In this document: piece after piece, positions 23,718-32,501 of the stretch
How the letters are laid out: each line of letters opens with the position of its first letter
Numbering within the stretch: position 1 is the first letter of the stretch
DNA from: Coriobacteriia bacterium
Lineage (GTDB): Bacteria; Actinomycetota; Coriobacteriia; Coriobacteriales; RUG033
DNA: 55,864 bases
Assembly (NCBI GenBank): GCA_015655215.1
Contig: JAATFL010000010.1
Coordinates: 1 to 55,864, forward strand
Reading direction: 5' to 3'
The notes under the pieces: generated by a model
The model's input: only the letters and a program-made list of their open reading frames with translations
Told to the model about the DNA's origin: nothing
The model's database searches: none
Translations under genes and position numbers: made by a program

Positions 23718-24627
23718 GGAATTCCTCCAATCGGGAGGCGGTCAGACCGCTTTCGCCGAGTTTTGCCTTATGCACGCTATCGCCATGCCAGTCGGAGCCA
23801 CCCGTCACGAGCACGCCGAATCGGTGAGCCATCTCGAGAAGGTGCGCGGATTGCTCGTCGGTCTGCTCAGGGTGGTACACCTCGATGCCCCTCAGGCCCG
23901 CCTCCACGAACATCGGGATCTTGTCGACCACATGGTAATGGGCGGGGTGGGCGACGACCGGCACGCCACCTGCCTGCACGGCGAGCTCGATCGCCTCGCA
24001 GGTGTCGACGTCATGGTGCTCGACGAAGCAAGGACAGCCAGGCTGCATCAGGTTATCGAAGGCCCAGGCGATCGAGGGCACGTCACCCTGACTCACCAGC
24101 TGACGGGCGATGTTGGTCCGATTGAGACGTCGTCCACCCGAGGTGACCTGCTCTTCTGAAACACGATATCCGTTTGCATCGAGCAGCTCGATGCATGCCC
24201 GTGTACGCGCGTCGCGCCCCTCTTGGGCTTCTCGCAGCATCGCGTCGAGCCTCTTGTCATCGTCGCGGGCCCAGTAGACGAGAAGATGCACGTCCTTACC
24301 CTCCGTCTGGGCGGATATCTCAAGACCGGGTACGAGCAGCATCGATGCGCAGGAGGGATCGTCGGCGATGCGGGCATCCAGGCGCTGTCGCGCGCGCCGA
24401 GCCCCAGAGAACGTGTCGTGATCGGTGAGCGCAAAGGCGGAAAGCCCACATTCCAGGGCGTGGTCAAGGACATCCTCCGCTGGGAACTTCCCATCGGAGC
24501 ACGTCGAATGCGCGTGGAGGTCGGCCACGATCGTGCATGCGTCGGTTTGGGTCGGTGGAAGGGTCGATGGTCCCGGAGGGGCGCTGTGCGTGCCGTCGGA
24601 TCCGGTTCTTCCCTGCGAGTCTAGCAT
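23692..24627 (-). CDS. PHP-domain metal-dependent phosphoesterase
   Basis: PHP motifs are clear: DLHAHSTCSDG, LTDHDT, PGLEIS, HPAHY and GGSDWHG, which together bind three metals. The best-known relatives of this size (311 residues) are nucleoside 3',5'-bisphosphate phosphatases and 5'-3' RNase AM (YciV/TrpH type); substrate is not evident here. About 30 low-complexity residues precede the domain, so a later start is possible. It overlaps miaB and follows spoVS on the same strand. Confidence 0.85.
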   Translation of the reverse strand: MLDSQGRTGSDGTHSAPPGPSTLPPTQTDACTIVADLHAHSTCSDGKFPAEDVLDHALECGLSAFALTDHDTFSGARRARQRLDARIADDPSCASMLLVPGLEISAQTEGKDVHLLVYWARDDDKRLDAMLREAQEGRDARTRACIELLDANGYRVSEEQVTSGGRRLNRTNIARQLVSQGDVPSIAWAFDNLMQPGCPCFVEHHDVDTCEAIELAVQAGGVPVVAHPAHYHVVDKIPMFVEAGLRGIEVYHPEQTDEQSAHLLEMAHRFGVLVTGGSDWHGDSVHKAKLGESGLTASRLEEFLAAQPHDN

Positions 24628-24679
24628 GTGCTGCCTGCTTTCGGTTCAAGCGGTTCTCCGTGGAGGGAAACTGCAGTCA

Positions 24680-24991
24680 CTACGTGCGATCGGTCGGTAC
24701 CGTCGACACGTCCAGGGTAGTCGACCCGATCTCGAACGTGACGACGGAGATCTGGATGGCGGTACGCTTCTCCCCATCGATGACGATATCGGCGAATGCG
24801 GGTATCGCCGCAAGCTCGATGCCATTGGGGGCTAGAAACCCCCGTGCGATGGCGATCGCCTTCACGGCCTGGTTCACCGCACCGGCGCCAACGCATTGCA
24901 TCGAAACGTTGTGGCCATCCTTGATCATTCCAGCGATAGCACCGGCAACCGATGACGGCGAGGATTTACTCGAAACCTTGATATGCTCCAT
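24680..24991 (-). CDS. spoVS: SpoVS-family small nucleic-acid-binding-like protein
   Basis: The 103 residues hold the SpoVS/Alba-like pattern: IKVSSKSSPSSVAGAIAG, VGAGAVNQAVKAIAIARGF, and a C-terminal beta pair with EKRTAIQISV. In Bacillus and Clostridia spoVS follows rny and acts in sporulation; many non-spore-formers keep it. Here an ATPase gene lies between rny and spoVS. It has about 15 extra C-terminal residues. No typical sporulation gene other than this is in the window. Confidence 0.88.
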   Translation of the reverse strand: MEHIKVSSKSSPSSVAGAIAGMIKDGHNVSMQCVGAGAVNQAVKAIAIARGFLAPNGIELAAIPAFADIVIDGEKRTAIQISVVTFEIGSTTLDVSTVPTDRT

Positions 24992-25145
24992 CCGTGGTCC
25001 ATTTCCGCTGCTCTTGAATGGGAATCGCCTGCGATCATACGAGACCGATGCGGGTGCCTGAAACGTGCAGCCGGGTGAGCGACGACCTCCATCGTGTTGG
25101 CATCAAGCATAGCAGGTCATTGCGAGACGGTGTCGGAAAGATCGC

Positions 25146-26219
25146 TCATGAAGTCTTGTCTATGTCGAAGCGAACGCGGATCGAGTTTCCGGAAACGGTT
25201 ATCTTGGGTAAACCGGCGAGGTTGAGATAGTACGCGTCAGCCAAGGGCTGGAAGGCGGACTCCATGCCTCGCGCGAAGGACTCCATGTCGTCTTCGGATA
25301 TCTTGAGCCCACGTCGGTCTCGGTAGATATCCACCGAGGAATCGTCGGAGACCGGTTTCTGCGCGACGATACGGGAGATTGTGGGACGCAGAGGGCGGAT
25401 GCCACCGGCGAGGATGCGATGGGCGCTCCGCTCGGATATCGGTATGCCTATCGAGGTGGCAAGCCGTGAGAGTTCCGGCGCATCGCCGGCGGCCGCAGGT
25501 CTCGTGCAGATGGGCAGCGTCGAGGGGTCGTCGCAAAACAGCAGATCGTTGTCCTCGTTTTGCTGATGCCCTATCGACACGAGCGTTGCGAGGACCTCGG
25601 TGGGCGTACCGAGGTAGACATCGATGTCCCGGTCCTCAAGGGCGAACTCCAAGACCTGGCGGATGACGTTATGGGGTCCGCGGGAGACACGCTCGGTACC
25701 GCTCTCATCCTTCACCAAGACCGGGACCGTGGATTGGTCGGCACGCTCGGGTAGCTCGTTGAGATCGACCGTGACGACGAAGGCGGAACCCTTACCGGTG
25801 TCCGAGGCGACCACCTCCGCCGATTGGGAGTTCGAGCGTATGGAATAGAGCGCCATACCTCGACCGTGCACACCCCAGCGGTCCATGACCATCGTCTCGA
25901 GCTTCGAGGTGACGCGCGGTTCGAAGATAAGGTCCCGCATGCCATCGGGAACGCCAGAACCGTTGTCGATGAACGTGAGGGTCCTGATGTCGCCATCGCG
26001 CGACGTGGCGAGGTAGATGGTATTGGCCCCCGCATCACGCGCGTTGCGAAGCATCTCGATGACGATGTCCTCGACGAAGCGGATGTCATGCTTCGCCTGA
26101 CGGCGCTCCGCCTCGGCGGTCCTGAGCCGAACGAAGCCATCCCCCAGATCCTGCTCGACGCGAAGGTACGTATCACCGGCGACGTTGCTGATGAAATCCT
26201 TCAGGCTCTCATCGGCCAT
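25146..26219 (-). CDS. GHKL-type ATPase (histidine-kinase-like ATP-binding protein) of unknown role
   Basis: The N-terminal half has the Bergerat ATP fold: an N-box IEMLRNARDAGA, FIDNGSGVPDGM (G1), GVHGRGMALYSIR (G2/lid) and a GKGSAFVV strand. No phospho-acceptor domain or membrane span is seen, so it is not a standard sensor kinase; MutL/Hsp90-like or stand-alone GHKL proteins fit. The C-terminal 180 residues are unrecognised. AGGAGG lies 6 bases before ATG 26219. It sits between rny and spoVS, a pair usually adjacent in Gram-positives. Confidence 0.8.
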   Translation of the reverse strand: MADESLKDFISNVAGDTYLRVEQDLGDGFVRLRTAEAERRQAKHDIRFVEDIVIEMLRNARDAGANTIYLATSRDGDIRTLTFIDNGSGVPDGMRDLIFEPRVTSKLETMVMDRWGVHGRGMALYSIRSNSQSAEVVASDTGKGSAFVVTVDLNELPERADQSTVPVLVKDESGTERVSRGPHNVIRQVLEFALEDRDIDVYLGTPTEVLATLVSIGHQQNEDNDLLFCDDPSTLPICTRPAAAGDAPELSRLATSIGIPISERSAHRILAGGIRPLRPTISRIVAQKPVSDDSSVDIYRDRRGLKISEDDMESFARGMESAFQPLADAYYLNLAGLPKITVSGNSIRVRFDIDKTS

Positions 26220-26392
26220 GCACGACCTCCTCATGCTGCTGGGCACATGGCAGTACCATGCACCTCGTCAAACGTATGAGGGGTGCAGCCCCTCCCCTGG
26301 GAAACGCCCAACCCCGTGGCCGTTCATGCTACACGCAGGAGGAGGCCCCGGTCCGGCTCGTTCGACGCACGCCCGACCGAGGCCTCGTCGAA

Positions 26393-27934
26393 CTACTTGG
26401 CGTAATCCTCAGCACGACTCTCGCGGATGACGAGCACCTTGATCTGACCGGGGTACTCCATCCCGTTCTCGATCTCCTGTGCGATGTCGTGGGCGAGTAC
26501 GACGGAATCGGCATCGGAGATGCGTTCTGGCTGCACCATCACGCGTACCTCGCGACCCGCCTGCATCGCATATGTGTTGATGACGCCGCTATGCGCGTTG
26601 GCAATGGCCTCGAGTTTCTCAAGGCGCTTGATATAGCCTTCGACCGATTCACGGCGCGCCCCGGGGCGCGAAGCAGAGACGGCGTCTGCTGCCTGGACGA
26701 GGACGGCGACGATGGTCGAGGGCTCGACGTCCCCGTGGTGGGCCTCGATGGCATGGACGATCGCGGGTGACTCTCCAAGTCGACGGGCGAGATCGGCGCC
26801 GATGGTGGCATGGGGCCCTTCGATCTCATGGTCGATCGCCTTACCGATGTCGTGGAGGAGGCCGGCGCGCTTGGCCTGGGAAGGCTCAAGGCCGAGTTCG
26901 GATGCCATGACCCCGGCGAGGCTGGATACCTCCAGGGAGTGCTGAAGTACGTTTTGGCCATAGGACGTGCGATACTTGAGACGACCGAGCGTCTTCACGA
27001 GCTCTGGGTGCAGGTTGTGGATGCCGCAATCGAAGGCGGCCTGCTCGCCCGCCTCCTGGACGCGCTGATCGACGAGCTTCTCGGCCTTGTGGAACATCTC
27101 CTCGATACGGGCGGGATGGATGCGACCGTCGGCGATGAGGTTCTCCAGGGTTATTCGGCCGACTTCTCGCCGGACAGGGTCGAAGCAGGAGAGGACGACG
27201 ACCTCGGGGGTGTCATCGATGATGAGGTTGATGCCCGTGAGCTGCTCGAACTGACGGATGTTTCGGCCCTCACGTCCGATGATGCGACCCTTTATGTCAT
27301 CGCTGGGGATGTGAACGGTCGAGACCGTCGACTCGGCGGTATGGTCCGCGGCGACTCGCTGTATGGCAAGGCTCAGGATCTCGCGGGACTTCTTGTCGGC
27401 CGTGGCCTTCGCCTGCGACTCGGCATCGCGAATGATGATGGCGGCCTTGTGGTTGACGTCACCCTTGACGCGATCGAGAAGTACCTGACGCGCCTCGTCG
27501 GGCGTGAGGCCGGCAACGTGTTCCAGATTCTCGTCGACGCGTGCGATCTTGGCGGAGAGGTCACGCTCGCGAGAGTCGATCTGTCCCTGCATGCTCGAGA
27601 GGTTGTGCTCGCGCGCATCGAGCGACTCGGTCCGTCGATCGACGGACTCCTCGCGCTGAAGGACACGGGACTCGTGGACCTTCAGCTCGCGTTCCTTCTC
27701 CCTGTTCTCCTCCTGGGCGCTCTGCCGCATCTTGAATATCTCGTCCTTTGCCTCGACGAGGGCTTCGCGCTTGACGTTCTCGGCTTTATCACTCGCATCC
27801 TTCAACATGCGATCCGCATCATCGACCGCGTTCTTGACACGGCCCTTCACAACGAAACGGGTGAGTGCAAAACCGAGGGCGGCGCCGAGGACAAGCGCGA
27901 TAATCACAATGACGACTACTGCTACTGTGGACAT
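26393..27934 (-). CDS. rny: ribonuclease Y
   Basis: RNase Y is the membrane-anchored endonuclease that starts mRNA decay in many Gram-positives. The layout is standard: an N-terminal membrane span (VVVIVIIALVLGAALGFAL), a long coiled coil (about residues 35-200), a KH domain (GRIIGREGRNIRQFEQLTG) and an HD domain (HDIGKAIDHEIEGPHATIG). It is 513 residues from the ATG at 27934, preceded by AAGGAGG; the longer frame is spurious. A good promoter lies 210 bases upstream. Confidence 0.97.
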   Translation of the reverse strand: MSTVAVVVIVIIALVLGAALGFALTRFVVKGRVKNAVDDADRMLKDASDKAENVKREALVEAKDEIFKMRQSAQEENREKERELKVHESRVLQREESVDRRTESLDAREHNLSSMQGQIDSRERDLSAKIARVDENLEHVAGLTPDEARQVLLDRVKGDVNHKAAIIIRDAESQAKATADKKSREILSLAIQRVAADHTAESTVSTVHIPSDDIKGRIIGREGRNIRQFEQLTGINLIIDDTPEVVVLSCFDPVRREVGRITLENLIADGRIHPARIEEMFHKAEKLVDQRVQEAGEQAAFDCGIHNLHPELVKTLGRLKYRTSYGQNVLQHSLEVSSLAGVMASELGLEPSQAKRAGLLHDIGKAIDHEIEGPHATIGADLARRLGESPAIVHAIEAHHGDVEPSTIVAVLVQAADAVSASRPGARRESVEGYIKRLEKLEAIANAHSGVINTYAMQAGREVRVMVQPERISDADSVVLAHDIAQEIENGMEYPGQIKVLVIRESRAEDYAK

Positions 27935-28317
27935 GCAACCCTCCTTTACGTACATGGCTGATGGTGGTGAATGGTATGACAAGGCATCGGGACACTGCCA
28001 TGCTCTGCAATCTGCATGGTACCATCCGGCAATCGTGAATTCGAACATGTTCACTTGTAACCCGCAGGAAACGCCACGAAAGCAATCCATGAAGGAATAT
28101 CAAATAAAACACCCATGTTCGGGCGTTCACTATGCCAGTGAGATAATAGGCCGCATCCTCCTCAACCGTCAAGAAGAAACACCTGCTACCTCGCAGAATG
28201 CACTCTGAAGGACCACAGGCACCTTCAAGCCGATCCGAGGAGGGCGAGAGGGTGGACCCTCCGTCAGGATACGCCACGGACGGCAGCTTGACGTTCGACC
28301 CGCGAGAGCACCGTCGA
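27935..28317 (-). other. leader and intergenic region upstream of rny
   Basis: This 383-base stretch has no convincing gene. It holds a promoter at 28143-28172 directed toward rny, followed by a leader of about 200 bases, relatively AT-rich for this chromosome. A long leader on an RNase gene could serve feedback control, but I see no specific element. Confidence 0.5.
28143..28172 (-). promoter_or_regulatory. promoter of rny
   Basis: On the minus strand, TTGACG (28172-28167) and TATTAT (28148-28143) are 18 bases apart, directed toward rny. Confidence 0.6.
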
Positions 28318-29226
28318 TCAGTGTCCATCCTCGAAGCGTGGCCCCTCCAGGCACTCTGGATGCTCTTCAAGGTACCGAGTCGCCGCACGGGAGCTGATCT
28401 CCGAGGAGAATCCCTTCGCGATCAGGCGACGGTACATCGCGTCATGCGCCTTGCGCCCGGAGAAGCGTCGAGAGGAAAGCGCTTCGAGCGCCCGGTCGAG
28501 TTCATCGACACCGCCCTCTTCGTCGACGGTCCGCATGGTCTCCTCGATGGTCACATCTTCGACCCCAGAGTGCTCCAACTCGCGGCGGATGCGCGCGCTG
28601 CCCCATCCTGAACCGCGTTTCCCCATGACGAAGGCGCGTGCATACCGGGAATCGTCGATCCATGAGTAGGCGACGGCCCTTTGCATCGCCCTATCGACCG
28701 ATGCGACCAGAAAACCCTCGCTCTTCAAACGCTCCTGCATCTCGTGGGACGAGCGCTCTCGAACCCCGACGAGCAGTCCGATCCGCTTCAGACACGCCCG
28801 ATACTCCCCGTCGTCCATCGCGGCATCGAGAAGGGACGATGTGGGGGACGAGGGCCAGTCCACGAGGGGGATGACGACGTGGGGCACCGTTCGCTCGTAT
28901 TCGCACCCAGGACACGTCACCGTCATCTGCCGCATGGTTCGAGCCCGTCTTGGTATCTCGGAGATGTGGACTCCCGCGGGGATGCCGTCGCCCATCCCCT
29001 TGCTCACCGAATCGATGCCGTGCGACCGCGTCTCTCCTCTGACCCGCCTGGGGGTTTCCCCACCGTCGTGGGGCGCGGCGCCCTCTCGCTCGGCGTCCGG
29101 GATGCGATGATGGGCACCGTCCTCGCATCCGCCCTTCGCGAGCACGGTGCCGTGATGCCTCTCTATGAAGCGCCGGGCGGCTTCAAGCTGCGCAGGGCCG
29201 TCCTCCGACGCATCGGCCGCTCTCAT
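28318..29226 (-). CDS. recX: RecX-family regulator with a long N-terminal extension
   Basis: RecX modulates RecA filaments. The RecX core of tandem three-helix repeats lies in the C-terminal 160 residues ([63 protein letters not shown]). About 130 residues precede it, including CPGC, with low similarity to anything I know. Its ATG overlaps the recA stop (ATGA), supporting the long start and tight coupling; a start near residue 98 (MRQMTV) is possible. Being downstream of recA it should be SOS-induced. Confidence 0.85.
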   Translation of the reverse strand: MRAADASEDGPAQLEAARRFIERHHGTVLAKGGCEDGAHHRIPDAEREGAAPHDGGETPRRVRGETRSHGIDSVSKGMGDGIPAGVHISEIPRRARTMRQMTVTCPGCEYERTVPHVVIPLVDWPSSPTSSLLDAAMDDGEYRACLKRIGLLVGVRERSSHEMQERLKSEGFLVASVDRAMQRAVAYSWIDDSRYARAFVMGKRGSGWGSARIRRELEHSGVEDVTIEETMRTVDEEGGVDELDRALEALSSRRFSGRKAHDAMYRRLIAKGFSSEISSRAATRYLEEHPECLEGPRFEDGH

Positions 29227-30263
29227 TTCTTAGGTTTCTCGACCGGATCCGAGTTGGTCGAAACCGTCGGGTCCGGGATGCTCAGCACCTCACGGACCTT
29301 GAGCTCGATCTCATTGCGCAGGTCCGGGTTGGACACAAGGGTCTCCTTCGCCGCCTCGCGACCCTGACCGAGACGATCCGCCTCGTACTGGTACCATGCC
29401 CCCGACTTCTTCACGATACCCTCCTCGACGGCGAGGTCGAGGATGCCGCCCTCCTTCGAGATACCCGTGCCGTACATGAGATCGAATTCCGCCTGACGAT
29501 ACGGTGCCGCCACCTTGTTCTTGACCACCTTGACGCGAACGCGGTTGCCGACGATATCGGTACCATGCTTGATCGAATCGATGCGCCTGATGTCGAGACG
29601 CACCGACGAGAAGAAACGAAGTGCCCGACCACCCGTAGTGGTCTCGGGGTTACCGAACATCACCCCGATCTTCTCGCGAAGCTGGTTGATGAAGATGCAG
29701 GTCGTGTTCGACTTGGAGAGAGACCCGGCGAGCTTTCTCAGAGCCTGGCTCATCAACCGCGCCTGGAGTCCCACGGTCGTATCGCCGATCTCACCCTCGA
29801 TCTCCGCACGTGGTACCAGGGCGGCGACCGAGTCGATGACGATGGCATCGATGGCACCGGAGCGCACGAGCATGTCGCATATCTCAAGGCCCTGCTCTCC
29901 GGTATCCGGCTGGGAGATGAGCACCTCGTCGATATCGACCCCGAGACGGGCGGCATAGGTTGGGTCGAGGGCATGCTCGGCATCTATGAAGGCGACGACC
30001 CCGCCAAGCGCCTGGGCCTCGGCAAGTATCTGAAGCGCCAGCGTCGTCTTACCCGATGATTCGGGACCGAATATCTCGACGACCCGACCGCGCGGAACCC
30101 CTCCGATACCCAGGGCGGCGTCCAGTGCGATCGATCCCGTTGAGATGACCCCGATCTCGAGTTTCGGGCCAGAATCACCGAACTTCATGATCGAACCCCT
30201 GCCGAACTTCTTCTCTATCTGCTCGGTGGTCGCGTTGAGCATCGAGTCCCTGTCCTGCACCAT
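29223..30263 (-). CDS. recA: recombinase RecA
   Basis: RecA forms filaments on ssDNA, drives strand exchange and triggers LexA cleavage. It has Walker [11 protein letters not shown] (about residues 66-75), Walker B ([22 protein letters not shown]), the L2-loop region [22 protein letters not shown] and no intein. It is 346 residues long, with an acidic/basic tail ending KPKK. AAGGAGAG precedes the ATG. A perfect SOS box lies 60 bases upstream. recX overlaps its stop. Confidence 0.99.
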   Translation of the reverse strand: MVQDRDSMLNATTEQIEKKFGRGSIMKFGDSGPKLEIGVISTGSIALDAALGIGGVPRGRVVEIFGPESSGKTTLALQILAEAQALGGVVAFIDAEHALDPTYAARLGVDIDEVLISQPDTGEQGLEICDMLVRSGAIDAIVIDSVAALVPRAEIEGEIGDTTVGLQARLMSQALRKLAGSLSKSNTTCIFINQLREKIGVMFGNPETTTGGRALRFFSSVRLDIRRIDSIKHGTDIVGNRVRVKVVKNKVAAPYRQAEFDLMYGTGISKEGGILDLAVEEGIVKKSGAWYQYEADRLGQGREAAKETLVSNPDLRNEIELKVREVLSIPDPTVSTNSDPVEKPKK

Positions 30264-30322
30264 CGCTCTCTCCTTCTATATGACACCATGACATCGGTGC
30301 ACGTCGATGAAACCACGATAAA

Positions 30323-30336
30323 CGAACATATGTTCG
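30323..30336 (-). promoter_or_regulatory. SOS box of recA
   Basis: CGAACATATGTTCG, a perfect LexA site, sits 60 bases ahead of the recA ATG. The same 14 bases occur at 8781. Confidence 0.93.
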
Positions 30337-30578
30337 ATGTCAACCACGAAAGCCGAGTACTCGGCTCGACCCCACTTGGAGCGGGTTGAGGCACAGGGGA
30401 GGATCCGGGACCCAGGATAGGAGGGATGCCTCGCAAAAGAGGGGTGCGAATCCACCGGGAAAGCAAACGACTATCCGACGGGTCGACGATGGGAAGACGA
30501 GGATAGTCCATCTCGTGCCGTCGCCTCCCGGGCGGCGACGCGAGAGGTCGGGTAGGGGACGATGGGTCCGTCCTCGAT
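30337..30578 (-). other. structured intergenic region between cinA and recA
   Basis: No gene is convincing here. Inverted repeats are dense: a 16-base palindrome AGCCGAGTACTCGGCT (30351-30366), GACTATCC/GGATAGTC (30469-30476 with 30501-30508), and CGTCGCC/GGCGACG (30519-30525 with 30534-30540). The last may end cinA transcripts. The rest could be a small structured RNA or a leader; I cannot assign it. Confidence 0.45.
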
Positions 30579-31814
30579 TCACTCGAGGGGTAGCCCGAGC
30601 AGCGCCCGACGAAGCAGGTCGAGCGCGACGGACACGGAGTGCACGCGGATGTCGGTACGCGTCGCACCACCTCGCAGCGAGAGCACGGACGTCACGCCTG
30701 CACTCGTGGCGACGGCAAACCAGACGGTCCCCACGGGCTTCTCGGGAGTTCCACCCCCGGGACCGGCGATGCCCGTTACCGAGACGGCAAGGTCGCTTCC
30801 CAGGCGTTCACGAGCACCTTGCGCCATCTCGCAAGCACATTGCGAGGAGACGGCACCATACGTGTCCAGAGTGCGCGCGGAGACCCCGAGCTGATGTACC
30901 TTCACCTCGTTGGCATAGCTCACGATACCGCCGAGGACCGCATCGGACGACCCCGGCATGGACGTGAGGGCGCCTGCCACCAAGCCACCCGTACACGATT
31001 CCGCCGTGGCGATCGTGAGGCCCTGCTCTATCGCAAGCTTGTCGACGACCTCCGCAAGCTGCTCTCCCGTCTCGGAGAAGACGATGTCGCCAAGACCCGC
31101 CCTGACGCGCGCGGACACCTCCTCGAGGCGAGCAGTACCGCAGCCGACGTCGACGAGGATCGCATGCACCTCCCGTGGGCTGGCAAGCACGGTGAAGAGA
31201 ACCTGCGGCTCGTCGGCGATGAGTGGTTGGACGATGTGCTGGACCCTGCTCTCGGTGGCCCCGAAGCAGGAGAGGTCGACCGACGTGGTGCACCTGGTTG
31301 CATATCTTCTCAAGAAGACGTCGAGGAGTGGCTGCATCTCGCCGGGGGGGCCGGGTAGGATGAGCAGGTGGCCTGCGGCGGTGGCGACACACTGCGCGGG
31401 AGCGGTGCCGGCGATGGCGCGGATGAGCTCCGCCCCGCGGATGACCAGTGCCTGCTGGTAGATCTCGTCACGGATACGGGGGTCGTGGGCACGTTCGGCG
31501 AAGGGTCGGAGAAGTTCACGGGCCTCGTCGTCGACCTGCATGTCCAGACCGAGCGCATCGGCAGCCGCCTGTCGCGTGATATCGTCGTGCGTGGGCCCGA
31601 GTCCGCCCGTGGACACGACGAGTTCGTACCGCGCGGTGAGGTCCCTGAAGAGTGCGGTGAGCACGGGCAGGTCATCGCCGACGGTCGTCTTCTCGTCGAC
31701 GCTGAAGCCGAGACGGGAGAGGGCACGCGCCACCGAGGGGCCGTTGGCATCGACCCGGATGCCCTCGACGAGTTCGGTACCGATGGTGACGATGGCGACG
31801 TGTCCGGGCGACAT
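30579..31814 (-). CDS. cinA: competence/damage-inducible protein CinA
   Basis: The N-terminal MoaB/MogA-like domain (IGTELVEGIRVDANG, STGGLGPTHDDITR) is an ADP-ribose/NAD-related pyrophosphatase in relatives. The C-terminal PncC domain (TAESCTGGLVAGALTSMPGSS, GIAGPGGGTPEKPVGTVW) deamidates NMN. At 411 residues it is full length. I chose the ATG at 31814 with AGGAG 7 bases upstream, over ATG 31820. It lies between pgsA and recA as in many Gram-positives. Confidence 0.95.
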   Translation of the reverse strand: MSPGHVAIVTIGTELVEGIRVDANGPSVARALSRLGFSVDEKTTVGDDLPVLTALFRDLTARYELVVSTGGLGPTHDDITRQAAADALGLDMQVDDEARELLRPFAERAHDPRIRDEIYQQALVIRGAELIRAIAGTAPAQCVATAAGHLLILPGPPGEMQPLLDVFLRRYATRCTTSVDLSCFGATESRVQHIVQPLIADEPQVLFTVLASPREVHAILVDVGCGTARLEEVSARVRAGLGDIVFSETGEQLAEVVDKLAIEQGLTIATAESCTGGLVAGALTSMPGSSDAVLGGIVSYANEVKVHQLGVSARTLDTYGAVSSQCACEMAQGARERLGSDLAVSVTGIAGPGGGTPEKPVGTVWFAVATSAGVTSVLSLRGGATRTDIRVHSVSVALDLLRRALLGLPLE

Positions 31815-31862
31815 GATCATACTCCTCAGGCTTGCAGATGAAACGCCAGTGATGGGGACGCG

Positions 31863-32501
31863 CTACTCGCCATCGTGCGGCATCGACCCGAATCCGAGTA
31901 CCTCCGATGACTTGACGAGGTAATCGACCATCGAGAAGACGGTGAGCGCGAGCGCGGCGGCCATCATGACCCACGCGGCGATGTCCACCGCCGATGCGAT
32001 GCCGGAAGCGAGCACGTTGGGAGCATCCTTGACGATGAACAGGACGAGGGCGATATCCGTCGTGAACGTCTTGACCTTCCCGTACCAACTTGCCGCTATC
32101 ACCTTTCCCTGGGTCGCGGCAACCATGCGCAGACCGGATATGATGAACTCGCGCGCCAGGATGACGAGGGCGATCCAGCTGGGAAGCGAGCCGATCTCTA
32201 TGAGCGCGAGAAGGGCCGCGGCGACGAGGATCTTGTCGGCCAAGGGGTCGAGGAACTTGCCGAAATCGGTCACCTCGTCGCGGGAACGGGCCAGGTAACC
32301 GTCGAGACCGTCGGTCGCTGCGAGGAGCGCGAACGTCAACGCCCCCGCCCACGGCTGAACGACGAGCAACGCCGCCCTCCCCGCTGCGTCACCCGCGAGC
32401 TGGGGCCACGGCGCGAGCACGACGACCATGAAAACGGGGATGAGCAGGATGCGCACGAGGGTGACGACGTTGGCTGGCGTCTTGATGCTCTCCGTGGTCA
32501 T
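31863..32501 (-). CDS. pgsA: CDP-diacylglycerol--glycerol-3-phosphate 3-phosphatidyltransferase
   Basis: PgsA makes phosphatidylglycerol phosphate at the membrane. The CDP-alcohol phosphotransferase motif is intact: DGLDGYLARSRDEVTDFGK, then LDPLADK. Several membrane spans follow. It is 212 residues from ATG 32501, which follows GGGGGAGG; its start overlaps the rimO stop by 4 bases. The frame is open far upstream (to 33392), but that part is a shadow of rimO. Confidence 0.95.
   Translation of the reverse strand: MTTESIKTPANVVTLVRILLIPVFMVVVLAPWPQLAGDAAGRAALLVVQPWAGALTFALLAATDGLDGYLARSRDEVTDFGKFLDPLADKILVAAALLALIEIGSLPSWIALVILAREFIISGLRMVAATQGKVIAASWYGKVKTFTTDIALVLFIVKDAPNVLASGIASAVDIAAWVMMAAALALTVFSMVDYLVKSSEVLGFGSMPHDGE

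Noticed and set aside
26810-27961. 383-residue open frame on the + strand
   Set aside because: Antisense of the rny coiled-coil region, which gives long open shadows.
28038-28052. possible SOS box upstream of rny
   Set aside because: The half sites CGAAC and GTTC are only 2 bases apart instead of 4, so it does not fit the LexA consensus seen at lexA and recA.
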